Below, piece after piece: positions 1 through 9,756 of a DNA stretch of 45,063 nt. A program made the position numbers and the translations under genes. The stretch comes from Gammaproteobacteria bacterium LSUCC0112 (GTDB lineage Bacteria > Pseudomonadota > Gammaproteobacteria > Pseudomonadales > Pseudohongiellaceae): the NCBI GenBank assembly GCA_004535785.1, contig SPIB01000002.1, positions 608,343 through 653,405 of the forward strand, read 5' to 3'. The stretch's first letter is position 1. Each line of letters begins with the position of its first letter. The notes under the pieces are model-generated. The model was given only the letters and a program-made list of their open reading frames with translations. It was not told the origin of the DNA and searched no databases.

Positions 1-195
1 ACCATGCCAGCGTTGCTTGACTACGAAGTGCACATCCCGCGCGGTGGCAATACCAGCGCATTGACGGAATGTATCATCACCTGGAACGTTGACGATCGTG
101 AATTAAAAACACGCGGCGTAGACGCCAATCAGGTGCTTGCCGGCGTCAAAGCAACCATGCGCATGATCAATCTGCGAATGCACGCGCAGGCATAG
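1..195 (+). CDS. leuA: C-terminal end of probable 2-isopropylmalate synthase (partial)
   Basis: An open frame enters from the left edge and stops at 193-195, so only about 64 C-terminal residues are visible. They read like the regulatory (LeuA dimer) domain of alpha-isopropylmalate synthase: a DYEVH strand, a GGNTSALTE turn where related enzymes have a G-T-D-A-L-G-E type turn, then a GVDANQ segment leading into a last helix ending in MINLRMH. In the family this domain binds leucine for feedback inhibition of the first committed step of leucine synthesis. Citramalate synthase shares the domain and cannot be excluded without the catalytic barrel. The gene converges on lptG with 26 bp between stops. 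Confidence 0.55.
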   Translation, partial: TMPALLDYEVHIPRGGNTSALTECIITWNVDDRELKTRGVDANQVLAGVKATMRMINLRMHAQA

Positions 196-221
196 ATTCA
201 GACGTAGGTTAAAGGCTGATC

Positions 222-1298
222 TCAAACTCTGCGCAACAGATAAATTCCAAACAATGCGCAAAACAGGATGGGGGCCAGTACGGCCATGAACGGGCTGATC
301 CCGTACAGAATGGTGGCCGGCCCGAGCGTGCGTTGCACGATGGTAAAACCCAGCCCCATGGCGATGGCGATAAACACCCGGAATCCCATGGTCGACTCAC
401 GCAGCGGTCCAAACACAAATGACACCGCCAGCAGCACCAGACTCAACGTTGCCAGTGGCTGCAGTAGCTTTTTCCAGAAGGCCAGATAATAACTGCTGCT
501 ATCCAGCCCTTCATTTTCAAAGTAGCGCGCAAACTGCAACAAACCGCTGATGGACTGCCGATCCGGGCGAACCAATAAAACACTCAGCAACGACGGCGAC
601 ATATCTATCGACCATTGGTATTGCTCGTGGTGTGTTGCAATCAACTGCTGTTCCGTGAACAGGGTTTCCTGCACATCGCTGAGCAACCAGTACGGGGCAC
701 TGCCCGCCTCCTCTATGTACTGGCCCTGTGCAGCAAAGCTGGTTCTTGCCAGTTGCCGATTGTCATCCAATTCAAACACGGTGATACCAAACAACTCTCG
801 CCCGCCAGGCGCGATCGCATTGATATGCACAAATTCGTTGCCGACTTTACGCCAATCGCCATCCTCACTGCTGATCGCTTGCCCGCCACTCATTAACAAG
901 GCACGATCGCTCTGTGCCTTCTGTTGCAGGATAGGGGCAATCCATTCACCCAGTACCAGACTGAACAGCATCACCCCCAACACCGGCAACATGACCCAAC
1001 CAACCAACACGGGCGTGCGCACCCCGGCCGATTGAATGACCAGCAGCTCCTGACTGGATGCCAACACACCAAGACCAATCAGCGCGCCCCCCAGCGCCAC
1101 GTAGGGCAATAACTCGTACACACTGGTGGGCAAGGTTCTGAGCACATACACAATGGCGTCTGTTGCGCTGTAAAAGCGATTGGTGCTGGCCATTTCGTCC
1201 GCCAGCGTAAATACCAGATCAATCGTGGCAATAACACCCAATACCACCAGCATGGCCGCCAGCACTGTTTTGGAAAGATAACGCGCTAACATGGGCAT
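222..1298 (-). CDS. lptG: LPS export permease LptG
   Basis: 358 residues, the usual size of the YjgP/YjgQ family (E. coli LptG is about 360). LptG and LptF form the inner-membrane part of the LptB2FG ABC transporter, which extracts lipopolysaccharide and feeds it to LptC. The sequence shows an N-terminal amphipathic start (LARYLSKTVL) running into a first transmembrane helix, two more helices by about residue 120, a long periplasmic beta-jellyroll region (about 125-265), and three C-terminal helices with a family-like FGPLRESTMGFRVFIAI segment. It lies 3 bp behind lptF on the same strand. A second ATG two codons downstream is an alternative start. Confidence 0.95.
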   Translation of the reverse strand: MPMLARYLSKTVLAAMLVVLGVIATIDLVFTLADEMASTNRFYSATDAIVYVLRTLPTSVYELLPYVALGGALIGLGVLASSQELLVIQSAGVRTPVLVGWVMLPVLGVMLFSLVLGEWIAPILQQKAQSDRALLMSGGQAISSEDGDWRKVGNEFVHINAIAPGGRELFGITVFELDDNRQLARTSFAAQGQYIEEAGSAPYWLLSDVQETLFTEQQLIATHHEQYQWSIDMSPSLLSVLLVRPDRQSISGLLQFARYFENEGLDSSSYYLAFWKKLLQPLATLSLVLLAVSFVFGPLRESTMGFRVFIAIAMGLGFTIVQRTLGPATILYGISPFMAVLAPILFCALFGIYLLRRV

Positions 1299-1301
1299 GT
1301 T

Positions 1302-2417
1302 TCAGATCGTTCCTGTTTTGACAATGACAGACGGTCGGCGAGCCCGGCCACGCATAAATAACCAGGCTGCACCAGCCATAAACAGCAGATGCACCCACCA
1401 CAATCCAATAAAAGCAGGCAGAGTCCCCTCCTCCAGCGCGTCCCGGGAGACCTGCAGCAGCATAAAATACAAGCCATACAACAACGCTGCCGGTACAAGA
1501 CGGGCAAACCGCCCTTGTCTTGGATCAACACGACTCAGCGGTACGGCAATCAAGGTCAACACGGGTATCAAAAAGATGACAGATATCCGCCACTGCAATT
1601 CGGCACGCAGGCCCGGCTGATCTGACCCGAGTAATTGTGATGTCGGCATCGCCCGCTCTTCGAGCACCGGTGCAATCATGGTTTGATCTGGCAGCAAAAT
1701 GCCCTGTTGTTCAAAACGGGTGACGGCATAATCGGCCATACCCGGAGTACCATCGTAAAAATGCCCTTCTTCCAGCAACATAAACCGTCGACCACTGGCT
1801 GCATCGAGAACGGGTCTGGCCGTTTTTGCCACCATCATCCGCAGACCTGACTCGCCTTCCGGCGGATTGGGATCGCGAATCACCACAAAAGCGTTGTTGA
1901 GTTGGCGTCCGACATTGGTCTCGGAGATTGACTCTGCGTAGGTGACCCGCTCCCCACGCGCAAACTCCTGAAACTGACCGGCAACAATCAGATCAATTTC
2001 TGTCAATTCATCCTGCGACTGCCGCAGCGCATCGGTTTGTTGCAAACCAGCCGGTGCCACATACAGACTGGTGTAGGCCATAACCAGCGTCAGCAACAGG
2101 GCAAAACTCATGGTCATGGCCAGCAACTTGCCGCGACTGAAACCACAGGCATGCAGTACCACCATTTCGTTCTCTGCATACATGCGGCCGTAGGCCAGTA
2201 GTACCGCCAGAAAAAAAGCAAAGGGCACAATGATCAACAGGAACTCAGGCAGGCGATACAACATCAACATCAGCAGGATGTCAGTGGTCATTTGACCCGC
2301 AACCGCATCCGCGAGATATTGCAAAAAACGCGAGGTGAACGAGACAACCAGCAGAATCAGTGACACTGCCAGAGTGACCTGCAACACCTGTCGGGTGAAG
2401 TACCAGAATAAAATCAC
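1302..2417 (-). CDS. lptF: LPS export permease LptF
   Basis: 371 residues. Partner of LptG in the lipopolysaccharide extraction complex. It has the same plan: helices at about 10-30, 55-80 and 100-120, a periplasmic domain, then three C-terminal helices. The segment after the periplasmic domain (VPLSRVDPRQGRFARLVPA) is characteristic of LptF. The start codon is GTG at 2417 and overlaps the TGA of the upstream thioesterase (shared GTGA), so translation is probably coupled. The gene order thioesterase-lptF-lptG, divergent from pepA, keeps the widespread gammaproteobacterial lptFG/pepA arrangement with one extra gene in front. Confidence 0.95.
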   Translation of the reverse strand: MILFWYFTRQVLQVTLAVSLILLVVSFTSRFLQYLADAVAGQMTTDILLMLMLYRLPEFLLIIVPFAFFLAVLLAYGRMYAENEMVVLHACGFSRGKLLAMTMSFALLLTLVMAYTSLYVAPAGLQQTDALRQSQDELTEIDLIVAGQFQEFARGERVTYAESISETNVGRQLNNAFVVIRDPNPPEGESGLRMMVAKTARPVLDAASGRRFMLLEEGHFYDGTPGMADYAVTRFEQQGILLPDQTMIAPVLEERAMPTSQLLGSDQPGLRAELQWRISVIFLIPVLTLIAVPLSRVDPRQGRFARLVPAALLYGLYFMLLQVSRDALEEGTLPAFIGLWWVHLLFMAGAAWLFMRGRARRPSVIVKTGTI

Positions 2418-2848
2418 AGTTCGGGTTCACCCACCAGACTGATAAATGCCAGTGGTACGGACGCAATCTTGTGCTTGTCAAAATCAAAAAATACCACGCC
2501 CTGTTTGGCATTACAAACCACTTTTTCGAGGGCTGAGTTGGTGATCTGAAAGCAGATATCGCAGCCGTATTTGTTAAATCGCGCGACGCCAACCTCGATC
2601 ACCAGAATGTCTTTGGCAAACGATTCCGACCGGTAATCGATCGCCATATCGGTAACCACCATGCCCAGGCCAAAAATATTGGCTTCCGTTAATCCGAGAC
2701 TGGCCAAAAACTGCAACCGCGCCTCATGCAGAATATGCACCATGGCAACACTGTTCAGGTGCTTGGCGTAGTCCAGATCACTGAAGCGCACCGGGTACTC
2801 CATCGAGTACAAAAACTCTTCGGGCATACTGATTTTGACTCTGGCCAT
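2414..2848 (-). CDS. 4HBT-type hotdog thioesterase
   Basis: 144 residues, single hotdog domain of the YbgC/FadM-like acyl-CoA thioesterase group. The motif PVRFSDLDYAKHLN near residues 20-33 matches the family pattern in which an Asp after a central helix turn acts in thioester hydrolysis and the H-x-N follows it. No signal peptide, so cytoplasmic. A GGAG ribosome site lies 5 bases before the ATG. It is first in an operon with lptF and lptG and overlaps lptF by 4 bp, which hints at a link with acyl chains of envelope lipids; that link is inference. The substrate cannot be read from sequence. Confidence 0.8.
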   Translation of the reverse strand: MARVKISMPEEFLYSMEYPVRFSDLDYAKHLNSVAMVHILHEARLQFLASLGLTEANIFGLGMVVTDMAIDYRSESFAKDILVIEVGVARFNKYGCDICFQITNSALEKVVCNAKQGVVFFDFDKHKIASVPLAFISLVGEPEL

Positions 2849-2897
2849 ACCTGCTCCGTGATAAGTAACATGTCAACGCGGGGAATTTTAATCGCCA

Positions 2898-2925
2898 CGG
2901 GCGGTAAAGTACACTTACACGCCCG
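2898..2925. promoter_or_regulatory. Inverted repeat in the divergent thioesterase-lptFG / pepA promoter region
   Basis: Arms CGGGCG (2898-2903) and CGCCCG (2920-2925), with inner TAA/TTA flanking the spacer. It sits between the two divergent starts at 2848 and 2997. It could be an operator or a leader hairpin. No regulator is identified. Confidence 0.35.
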
Positions 2926-2996
2926 GCATTGCCATGCTCACCGCTATTCTCTAGCATGTCGACCTGACATCCTTATCTCGAATCCAGGACAACTTT

Positions 2997-4484
2997 ATGA
3001 AATACCAGGTTCACAGCAGCAAAACGTTGGATAAAAAAACTGATTGTCTGGTGTTGGCTGTTTGGGAAAAAACCGGCCCGGCAGACTGCACATTGCTGGA
3101 TGAAAGCCTTGCTGCGCTGGCAGGCGCGGTGTTTAAAGCAGGCGACATCAAAGGAAAAACAGGCGAAACCCTGTTAATTCCGGTACATACACACCCTAAA
3201 ACCGAACGCCTGTTATTGGTGGGTGCTGGCGACGCCGGCAAATTTGACGCCAAGGCTTACCGCAAAGTGATCCGGGCCGCCGCGCAAGCGATCAATAAAA
3301 CCACAGCCAAATCGGCCATTTTTACCTTGCCACAACTGACCATTGCAGATCGCGATTTATCGTGGGCAGTTACACAGCTGGTAATGGAAAACAGCAATTC
3401 CCAGTACCGATATGACCATACCAAAAGCAAAAAAGCTGAGCCACTGCCTCTGAAAACCGTCAGTCTGGCACTGCCGGCAGATGCAAACCGCAAAACCGTA
3501 GATGACGCTATCCGCGCCGGTGAGTGCATCAGTATGGGCATGAGTGTGACACGTGAGCTGGGCAACCTGCCCGGCAATATCTGCACACCCAGCTATCTTG
3601 GCGACAAAGCCAGCGAATTGGCTACCAAATACAAGTCCATCAAAGTGAAGGTGCTTGGCGAAAAACAGATGGAAAAGCTCGGCATGGGTTCATTGTTGTC
3701 AGTAGGCCACGGCTCCAAAGAAGAATCCCGGCTGATTGTGGTTGAGTACAAAGGTGCCGCTGACGCTGCCAGTAAACCCTATTGCCTGGTTGGCAAGGGC
3801 ATCACCTTTGACACCGGCGGTATCAGTCTCAAGCCTGGTTTGGGCATGGATGAAATGAAATACGACATGTGTGGCGCAGCCTCTGTTCTGGGCACCATGA
3901 CCGCCGTGGCGGAACTGGGATTACCCATCAATGTGGTCGCGGTGATTGCATCTGCGGAAAACATGCCGTCCAGTACAGCCACCAAACCGGGCGATGTGGT
4001 AACCAGCATGTCAGGCAAAACCATCGAAATTCTGAATACCGATGCCGAAGGTCGACTGGTGCTGTGTGACGCACTGACCTATGCAGAGCGCTTCAAACCC
4101 AAAACCGTCATTGACGTCGCCACTTTGACTGGCGCAGCCGTTGCCACCTTTGGCGAGGTGAATACCGCGATGCTCAGCAACCACGACCCGTTGGCAAAAG
4201 AATTGCTGGAACTCGGTCAACAGACGCTTGACCACGTCTGGCAATTGCCGATGAACGAGGAATATCAGGCGCTGCTGGACAGCAATTTTGCCGACATCGC
4301 CAATATTGGTGGCCCCAAGGGCGGCACCATCACGGCAGCCTGTTTCCTGTCACGGTTTACCGAAAAATTCCATTGGGCGCATCTGGATATTGCCGGCACA
4401 GCTTGGCTGAACGGCGCCCAAAAAGGCGCAACCGGACGTCCGGTGCCACTGTTGGTTGAGTACCTGCGCCGACAGAAAGCCTGA
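2997..4484 (+). CDS. pepA: Leucyl aminopeptidase PepA (M17)
   Basis: 495 residues, typical for the M17 family (about 500). It is a cytosolic hexameric dizinc or dimanganese aminopeptidase that trims N-terminal residues from peptides; in E. coli PepA also binds DNA in Xer recombination and carAB control. The catalytic half shows the metal-binding GKGITFDTGGISLKP segment (about residues 263-277), an MCGAA segment, and the M17 signature NTDAEGRL (about 347-354). The N-terminal macro-like domain occupies about residues 1-170. An AGGA ribosome site precedes the ATG by 7 bases. It is divergent from the thioesterase-lptFG operon. No holC follows, unlike in E. coli. Confidence 0.96.
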   Translation: MKYQVHSSKTLDKKTDCLVLAVWEKTGPADCTLLDESLAALAGAVFKAGDIKGKTGETLLIPVHTHPKTERLLLVGAGDAGKFDAKAYRKVIRAAAQAINKTTAKSAIFTLPQLTIADRDLSWAVTQLVMENSNSQYRYDHTKSKKAEPLPLKTVSLALPADANRKTVDDAIRAGECISMGMSVTRELGNLPGNICTPSYLGDKASELATKYKSIKVKVLGEKQMEKLGMGSLLSVGHGSKEESRLIVVEYKGAADAASKPYCLVGKGITFDTGGISLKPGLGMDEMKYDMCGAASVLGTMTAVAELGLPINVVAVIASAENMPSSTATKPGDVVTSMSGKTIEILNTDAEGRLVLCDALTYAERFKPKTVIDVATLTGAAVATFGEVNTAMLSNHDPLAKELLELGQQTLDHVWQLPMNEEYQALLDSNFADIANIGGPKGGTITAACFLSRFTEKFHWAHLDIAGTAWLNGAQKGATGRPVPLLVEYLRRQKA

Positions 4485-4511
4485 TAGGCACCCGGTCTGC
4501 TGACCGCGCTT

Positions 4512-5405
4512 GTGGTAATCCGCCTACATACGACCGCCGGCGGCCAACAACTGAAAACTGCCATTCTGTTGTTGGTTGCTGGTAATTTTATGGCGATCAT
4601 TGCTGATATGATTGTAAAACTGATGGGCTCGGACGCGCCCATCTTTCAGCACATCTTTGTCCGAACGCTGATTATCCTTACCTTACTTTCCACCCTTTAC
4701 CGACACTTTGACTGGCAAACGCCGCTAGCCGGACTGCGTTTTCATCTGCTGCGTGCCTTGTTCAACCTGATTGGGATGATTGCCGTCATTTCGGCATTAA
4801 CCTTGTTGCCGTTGGCCACTGCCAATGCTGTTTTTTACCTGGCCCCCATTCTGGTGATGTTGCTGGCGGTCGTGATGTTTAAAGAGCGCCTGACTCGCTG
4901 GAGCGCGCTGGCTGTTATTTGTGGTTTTGCCGGAGTAATAGTCATCCTGCGCCCTGTGGAACTCGGCTGGGGAGCATTGGCCGCACTGGCTGGCGCGTGG
5001 GCACTGGCGTTTAATGCGGTGCTGGTACGCAAACTGCCCTCGCATCAGTCAACTGTACACAAACTAATGATGAGCAACTTACTTGCACTTCCCGTGATAA
5101 CCGCCTGTTTTATATGGGAGTTTAAAACACTGAAGACCGGCTGGCACAGCGAGGCAGTTTATGCGGCCATCGGCTCCTCGATATTTGTGATGGCTTATAG
5201 CATCAGTGTGCTCAAAGCCTACAAAACGGTCGATGCCATTCAAGTCACCAGTGCCGAATACACCGGCTTGATCTGGGCTGTGCTGATCGGATGGATCTGG
5301 TTTTTAGAAACACCTGATATCTGGTTTCTGGCAGGCAGCACGATGATTGTTGTCCCGTTGATACTGCTGAGCATCCAACAAAATCGTCGCCCGCAGGTTA
5401 TCTAG
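4512..5405 (+). CDS. EamA/DMT-superfamily transporter
   Basis: 297 residues with about ten hydrophobic helices in two repeats of five, the usual build of drug/metabolite (EamA, RhaT-like) permeases. The repeat end LATANAVFYLAPILVMLLAVVMFKERLT is the typical EamA helix 3-4 region with the conserved acidic-basic turn. Start is GTG at 4512 with no clear ribosome site; the next ATG (4590) would delete most of helix 1, so GTG is kept. It follows pepA by 27 bp. Its stop overlaps the stop of the opposite-strand M28-like gene by 4 bp. Substrate unknown. Confidence 0.85.
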   Translation: MVIRLHTTAGGQQLKTAILLLVAGNFMAIIADMIVKLMGSDAPIFQHIFVRTLIILTLLSTLYRHFDWQTPLAGLRFHLLRALFNLIGMIAVISALTLLPLATANAVFYLAPILVMLLAVVMFKERLTRWSALAVICGFAGVIVILRPVELGWGALAALAGAWALAFNAVLVRKLPSHQSTVHKLMMSNLLALPVITACFIWEFKTLKTGWHSEAVYAAIGSSIFVMAYSISVLKAYKTVDAIQVTSAEYTGLIWAVLIGWIWFLETPDIWFLAGSTMIVVPLILLSIQQNRRPQVI

Positions 5406-6307
5406 TGGTTGGCTAACGCCTGTGCTAGCGCCGTGAGTGCCTCAACCCAACGATAGGTATTCTCGATATCAACAGCGTCCGGCCAGCGATCATCGGGATG
5501 TTGATACAACCGATTGCTTCCCATCAACGACACAAAATGCCCGCCCCCCTCAAACACCTGTCGGACATCGCCCATGGGTACGCTGCCAATCGGCGTTTTT
5601 ATTCCGGGGATCAACCGATGCGAGGCCAATACCAACTCGGTCAACTCTTCCAATTCATAATCAGAATATTGCAGACGAACGAGGGTGTCGCGTGCAGCAA
5701 AATTGTCGCCCAGATCAATCCACACCGCCGCCTGATTGACCAGCCCGGCATGCTGATGAAAAAAATGCTTAAGACCCAACTGACCGATTTCGTGTCCGGA
5801 GTGGGCAATAAAAATCACATCACGCGCAGCTTGCTGAGCAGAGAGCGCATAAGCAATTTCCAGAAAGGCAGCAATCCCGCCACCACGCTCTGACGCGGCA
5901 TACCATAAAGCACTGCGGGGGGTCATGATAACGACAGGCGGCAATGTAGGATCGCGGCCGGCAATTCGGACGCTGACATTAAACGCCGTTGTTGGCTCAC
6001 GTCGCTCGTCCTCAACCACAGCAGCGCTCCCCGCCTGAACGTCTGCGCGACGAAGCTCGAAGGCATCCAACTGGGCGATAACGCTCATCGCTGCCAGTCG
6101 CTCGACCATCCAATGGGCGCTCAAATTATCAACATCAGTGCCTGTGCGGTGACTGCCCTGAGCAGAGTATTCGCGAATAATGTCTGACAGACGTTGCCGT
6201 CGGGAGCTTATGTTTTGTGCCATCACCACTGACGTCCAGCACGCGGCATCAAGCGCTGCGCACATGGCCAGACTACGCTTCAGAAATTGTCGACGGGTTG
6301 CCGTCAT
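5402..6307 (-). CDS. Tat-exported M28-like protein, probably catalytically altered
   Basis: 301 residues from the ATG at 6307, chosen because GGAG lies 8 bases upstream and the protein then begins directly with a twin-arginine signal (TRRQFLK, residues 4-10). A 13-residue longer start exists at 6346. The fold follows M28 aminopeptidases: the stretch at about 125-157 aligns with the first metal block, [10 protein letters not shown] (about 169-178) with the catalytic EE block, IDLGD (about 197-201) with the NLD block, and [10 protein letters not shown] near 268-277 with the final His block. However, the usual first His-x-Asp and bridging Asp are replaced (MTPRS, SERGGG) and the EE pair reads HE. 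It may be a pseudo-peptidase or use a changed site. Antiparallel between the transporter and valS. Confidence 0.65.
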   Translation of the reverse strand: MTATRRQFLKRSLAMCAALDAACWTSVVMAQNISSRRQRLSDIIREYSAQGSHRTGTDVDNLSAHWMVERLAAMSVIAQLDAFELRRADVQAGSAAVVEDERREPTTAFNVSVRIAGRDPTLPPVVIMTPRSALWYAASERGGGIAAFLEIAYALSAQQAARDVIFIAHSGHEIGQLGLKHFFHQHAGLVNQAAVWIDLGDNFAARDTLVRLQYSDYELEELTELVLASHRLIPGIKTPIGSVPMGDVRQVFEGGGHFVSLMGSNRLYQHPDDRWPDAVDIENTYRWVEALTALAQALANH

Positions 6308-6414
6308 CACGCTACTCCGCAAAGCCATATTATCGGCACCGAGCATGCCTCTACTCGCAGCTACTGTAAAGCCGAAAAATCTGCTTCAAAGCTGCGCCTC
6401 AGCCAAGCATCGGT

Positions 6415-6427
6415 TATACTCCCCGCC
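6415..6427 (+). promoter_or_regulatory. Candidate -10 box with GC-rich discriminator upstream of valS
   Basis: TATACT at 6415-6420 is followed by CCCCGCC, 38 bp before the valS ATG. GC-rich discriminators are typical of growth-rate and ppGpp controlled promoters of translation genes. No good -35 box is seen at 17 bp, so this is tentative. Confidence 0.35.
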
Positions 6428-6458
6428 TTTCCGAAATACGAGTCAACCGGGCCACATC

Positions 6459-9269
6459 ATGGACAAAACCTACCAACCCCAGCAGATTGAACGCCAGTGG
6501 TATAGTACCTGGGAAGCGCGCAATTACTTTGCGCCTTCAGGAAAAGGCGAGTCGTACAGCATTGTGATACCACCGCCGAATGTCACTGGCCGTCTGCACA
6601 TGGGCCATGGTTTCCAGAATGCCATCATGGATGCGCTGATCCGTTATCACCGCATGATGGGCAACAACACCTTGTGGCAGGTCGGTACCGACCACGCAGG
6701 CATCGCCACTCAAATGGTGGTTGAACGTCGCCTTGAGCGCGAAGGCATTAAACGCAAAGTGCTTGGCCGCGAAAAATTTCTGGAAAAAGTCTGGGAATGG
6801 AAAGAAGAATCGGGTGGCATGATTACCCAGCAGATCCGTCGTCTGGGCGGCTCGATTGACTGGTCACGCGAACGCTTTACCATGGACGTCGGTTTGTCTG
6901 CAGCCGTCGAAGAAGTGTTTGTGCGTCTCTATGACGAGGGTCTGATTTACCGCGGCAATCGCTTGGTGAACTGGGACCCTAAATTACACACTGCGGTTTC
7001 CGATCTGGAAGTATTGTCCGAAGAGGAAGACGGATTTTTCTGGTATTTCAAATACCCGCTGGCTGATGGCGCTAAAACCAACAGCGGCGACAGCTTTATC
7101 ACTATTGCGACCACGCGCCCGGAAACACTGCTGGGTGATACGGCGGTTGCCGTCAACCCGCAAGACGAGCGCTTTACATCACTGGTTGGCAAATGGATAG
7201 ACCTGCCCCTGTGTAACCGGCGCATTCAGATTATTGCCGATGATTACGTTGATCCCGAGTTCGGGACGGGCTGCGTGAAGATCACGCCGGCACACGACTT
7301 CAACGATTATGAGGTCGGCAAACGCCATAATCTGGAGATGATCAACATCTTCACCATTGATGCCGCCATCAATGACAATGCCCCTGAAGCGTTCCGTGGC
7401 ATGGATCGGTTTGACGCCCGCAAAAAACTGGTGGCCGATATGGACGCCGCCGGTCTGTTGTTAAAAGTTGAGCCGCATAAATTAAAAGTGCCACGTGGCG
7501 ACCGCACCGGCGCGGTCATCGAACCCTACCTGACCAATCAATGGTATGTCGCAGTCAAAGCACTGGCCGAACCGGCGATAAAAGCCGTTGAAAACGGCGA
7601 TATCGAGTTTGTCCCCAAACAGTGGGAAAACACCTATTTTGCGTGGATGCGTGATATTCAGGACTGGTGTATTTCCCGGCAATTGTGGTGGGGTCACCGC
7701 ATTCCTGCCTGGTATGACACCGACGGCAATATTTATGTCGGCCGCAGTGAAGCAGAGGTGCGCACAAAATATTCCCTTGCGGCGGACCTGTCTCTGCATC
7801 AGGACGAAGACGTGCTGGATACCTGGTTCTCGTCAGCACTGTGGACATTCTCTACGCTGGGCTGGCCTGATGATCTGGAGACGTTAAAGACCTTCCACCC
7901 CACCAACGTGCTGGTCACCGGTTTTGACATCATTTTCTTCTGGGTTGCCCGCATGGTGATGATGACCCTGAAGTTCACGGGTCAGGTGCCGTTTAAAAAG
8001 GTCTACATTCATGGCCTGATTCGTGACGCGCAGGGTCAGAAAATGTCCAAGTCCAAGGGCAACGTACTTGACCCGATAGATCTGATCGACGGCATTGGTC
8101 TGGAAGATCTGGTTGCCAAACGCACCGAAGGTCTGATGCAACCGCAACTCGAACAGAAAATCGAAAAGAGCACGCGCGCGGAGTTCCCCGAGGGCATTAC
8201 CGGGTACGGCACTGACGCCTTGCGGTATACCTATTACTCTCTGGCATCGACGGGTCGCGACATCAAGTTTGACCTGGGTCGCATGGAAGGTTTCCGTAAT
8301 TTCTGTAACAAGATCTGGAATGCCTCGCGTTATGTGATCATGAATACCGACGAGAAAGGCATACAGTTTACGGCAGCGGATGTGGCCTCCTTGAACGATG
8401 ACAAACATCTCAGTCTTGCTGACCGCTGGATTTTGTCGCGCCTGCAACAAACTGTAACGCAGGTTCATGAACACATGAGCAGTTTCCGTTTTGACCTGAT
8501 GTCGCAGGTGATTTATGACTTTTTCTGGAATGAATACTGCGACTGGTATGTGGAGTTATCCAAACCCGTGCTTTGGGACGCAGACAATCAGCCTGAAAAA
8601 GCACGCGCTGCGCGCCTTACCTTGCTGACTGTACTGGAAAGCAGTCTGCGTATGTTGCATCCCTTGATGCCGTTTATTACCGAAGAAATCTGGCAAAAGA
8701 TCGCCACGCTGATCGGCACAGGAACCGCCGATACCAGCATCATGTTGCAATCGTACCCAGAGGCTGATGCGTCGTTGATCAATACCACAGTAGATGCCGA
8801 CATTGAATGGGTCAAAGGGGTGATCATTGGTGTGCGTAATATCCGCGGCGAAATGAATATTCCGCCAGGTAAAACCTTCCCTGCCCTACTTCGCAAAACC
8901 GGTGCAGAGGATCAGCGGCGTTTGGGTGAGAATCTGCAGAATCTGTTAAAGCTCGCCAAACTGTCCGAGCTGCGTTGTCTGGCAGATGATGAAACGGCAC
9001 CCGTGAGCGCCACACAGTTGTATCAGGACATGGAAATTCTGGTGCCGCTGTCTGACCTGATCGACAAAAACGCAGAAATTACGCGACTGGAAAAGGAAAT
9101 CGCCAAACTCGACAAAAATCTGCAAGGCATCAATGGCAAACTCAGCAATGACAAGTTTGTGCAGAATGCCCCAATGGAGCTGGTGGATCAGGAACGTGAA
9201 CGTCAACGTGCTGCTCAGACGGCCATTGACGCGTTAAATGAAAAACTGGCCGCCATCAAAGCGCTCTGA
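6459..9269 (+). CDS. valS: Valyl-tRNA synthetase
   Basis: 936 residues from the ATG at 6459 (E. coli ValS 951). A class I synthetase that charges tRNA-Val with valine and edits threonine. The HIGH motif is HMGH in [14 protein letters not shown] (about residues 47-50). The large CP1 editing domain follows (about 190-400, with [18 protein letters not shown]). KMSKS is intact in [10 protein letters not shown] (about 527-533). The anticodon-binding domain follows, and a C-terminal coiled coil rich in Lys/Glu (about 865-936) binds the tRNA elbow. The open frame extends upstream to 6180, but that part is antisense to the M28-like gene and not ValS-like. The elaA-like gene follows by 14 bp. Confidence 0.97.
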   Translation: MDKTYQPQQIERQWYSTWEARNYFAPSGKGESYSIVIPPPNVTGRLHMGHGFQNAIMDALIRYHRMMGNNTLWQVGTDHAGIATQMVVERRLEREGIKRKVLGREKFLEKVWEWKEESGGMITQQIRRLGGSIDWSRERFTMDVGLSAAVEEVFVRLYDEGLIYRGNRLVNWDPKLHTAVSDLEVLSEEEDGFFWYFKYPLADGAKTNSGDSFITIATTRPETLLGDTAVAVNPQDERFTSLVGKWIDLPLCNRRIQIIADDYVDPEFGTGCVKITPAHDFNDYEVGKRHNLEMINIFTIDAAINDNAPEAFRGMDRFDARKKLVADMDAAGLLLKVEPHKLKVPRGDRTGAVIEPYLTNQWYVAVKALAEPAIKAVENGDIEFVPKQWENTYFAWMRDIQDWCISRQLWWGHRIPAWYDTDGNIYVGRSEAEVRTKYSLAADLSLHQDEDVLDTWFSSALWTFSTLGWPDDLETLKTFHPTNVLVTGFDIIFFWVARMVMMTLKFTGQVPFKKVYIHGLIRDAQGQKMSKSKGNVLDPIDLIDGIGLEDLVAKRTEGLMQPQLEQKIEKSTRAEFPEGITGYGTDALRYTYYSLASTGRDIKFDLGRMEGFRNFCNKIWNASRYVIMNTDEKGIQFTAADVASLNDDKHLSLADRWILSRLQQTVTQVHEHMSSFRFDLMSQVIYDFFWNEYCDWYVELSKPVLWDADNQPEKARAARLTLLTVLESSLRMLHPLMPFITEEIWQKIATLIGTGTADTSIMLQSYPEADASLINTTVDADIEWVKGVIIGVRNIRGEMNIPPGKTFPALLRKTGAEDQRRLGENLQNLLKLAKLSELRCLADDETAPVSATQLYQDMEILVPLSDLIDKNAEITRLEKEIAKLDKNLQGINGKLSNDKFVQNAPMELVDQERERQRAAQTAIDALNEKLAAIKAL

Positions 9270-9283
9270 TACGGCAGGCAACG

Positions 9284-9754
9284 ATGAACCAACCAACTTA
9301 CCGATGGGCCAGACTGCAGGATCTGACTGGTCTTGATGTGCATGAAATTTTGCAGGCACGTGAGTCGGTATTTGTTGTGGAACAGAATTGCCCCTATCAG
9401 GATGCTGACGATGCCGACCTTTACGCTTGGCACATGACGGGTCACATCAACGGCAAACTGGCGTGTTATGTGCGTGTGGTAGACCCAGGGAAAAAATATC
9501 CTGAGCCTTCCATTGGACGCGTGCTGACCACGCCAGCCTTCCGCGGCACGGGACTGGGGATCGCCATGATGCTGGAAGCCATACAACAAACCCATCACCT
9601 GTTTCCCGGGCACTCCATTTGTCTCAGCGCACAAGCACACCTGCACCGCTTTTACAGCTCACTGGGATTTGAACAATGTAGCGAAGAATATCTTGAGGAT
9701 GGCATCCCTCACATATTGATGCGTCGTCGCTGGCCGCAACAAACATCCACATAG
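9284..9754 (+). CDS. ElaA-type GNAT acetyltransferase
   Basis: 156 residues. A single GNAT domain of the ElaA family, with the family-typical N-terminal part RESVFVVEQNCPYQDAD (about residues 27-43) and the acetyl-CoA pyrophosphate loop FRGTGLG (about 86-92). ElaA proteins are small cytosolic N-acetyltransferases of unsettled substrate. It follows valS by 14 bp in the same direction and is probably co-transcribed. It converges on the NIPSNAP gene with only 2 bp between stops. Confidence 0.85.
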   Translation: MNQPTYRWARLQDLTGLDVHEILQARESVFVVEQNCPYQDADDADLYAWHMTGHINGKLACYVRVVDPGKKYPEPSIGRVLTTPAFRGTGLGIAMMLEAIQQTHHLFPGHSICLSAQAHLHRFYSSLGFEQCSEEYLEDGIPHILMRRRWPQQTST

Positions 9755-9756
9755 CG

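Noticed and set aside
4493-4506. CGGTC/GACCG hairpin between pepA and the EamA gene
   Set aside because: Only 5 bp with a 4-base loop and no T-run; too weak to call a terminator.
6180-6458. Upstream extension of the valS open frame
   Set aside because: It is antisense to the M28-like gene, has no ValS similarity, and the ATG at 6459 starts exactly at the family N-terminus.
7884-8474. 196-residue antisense frame within valS
   Set aside because: valS is intact with all motifs; the antisense frame is a shadow of its codon use.
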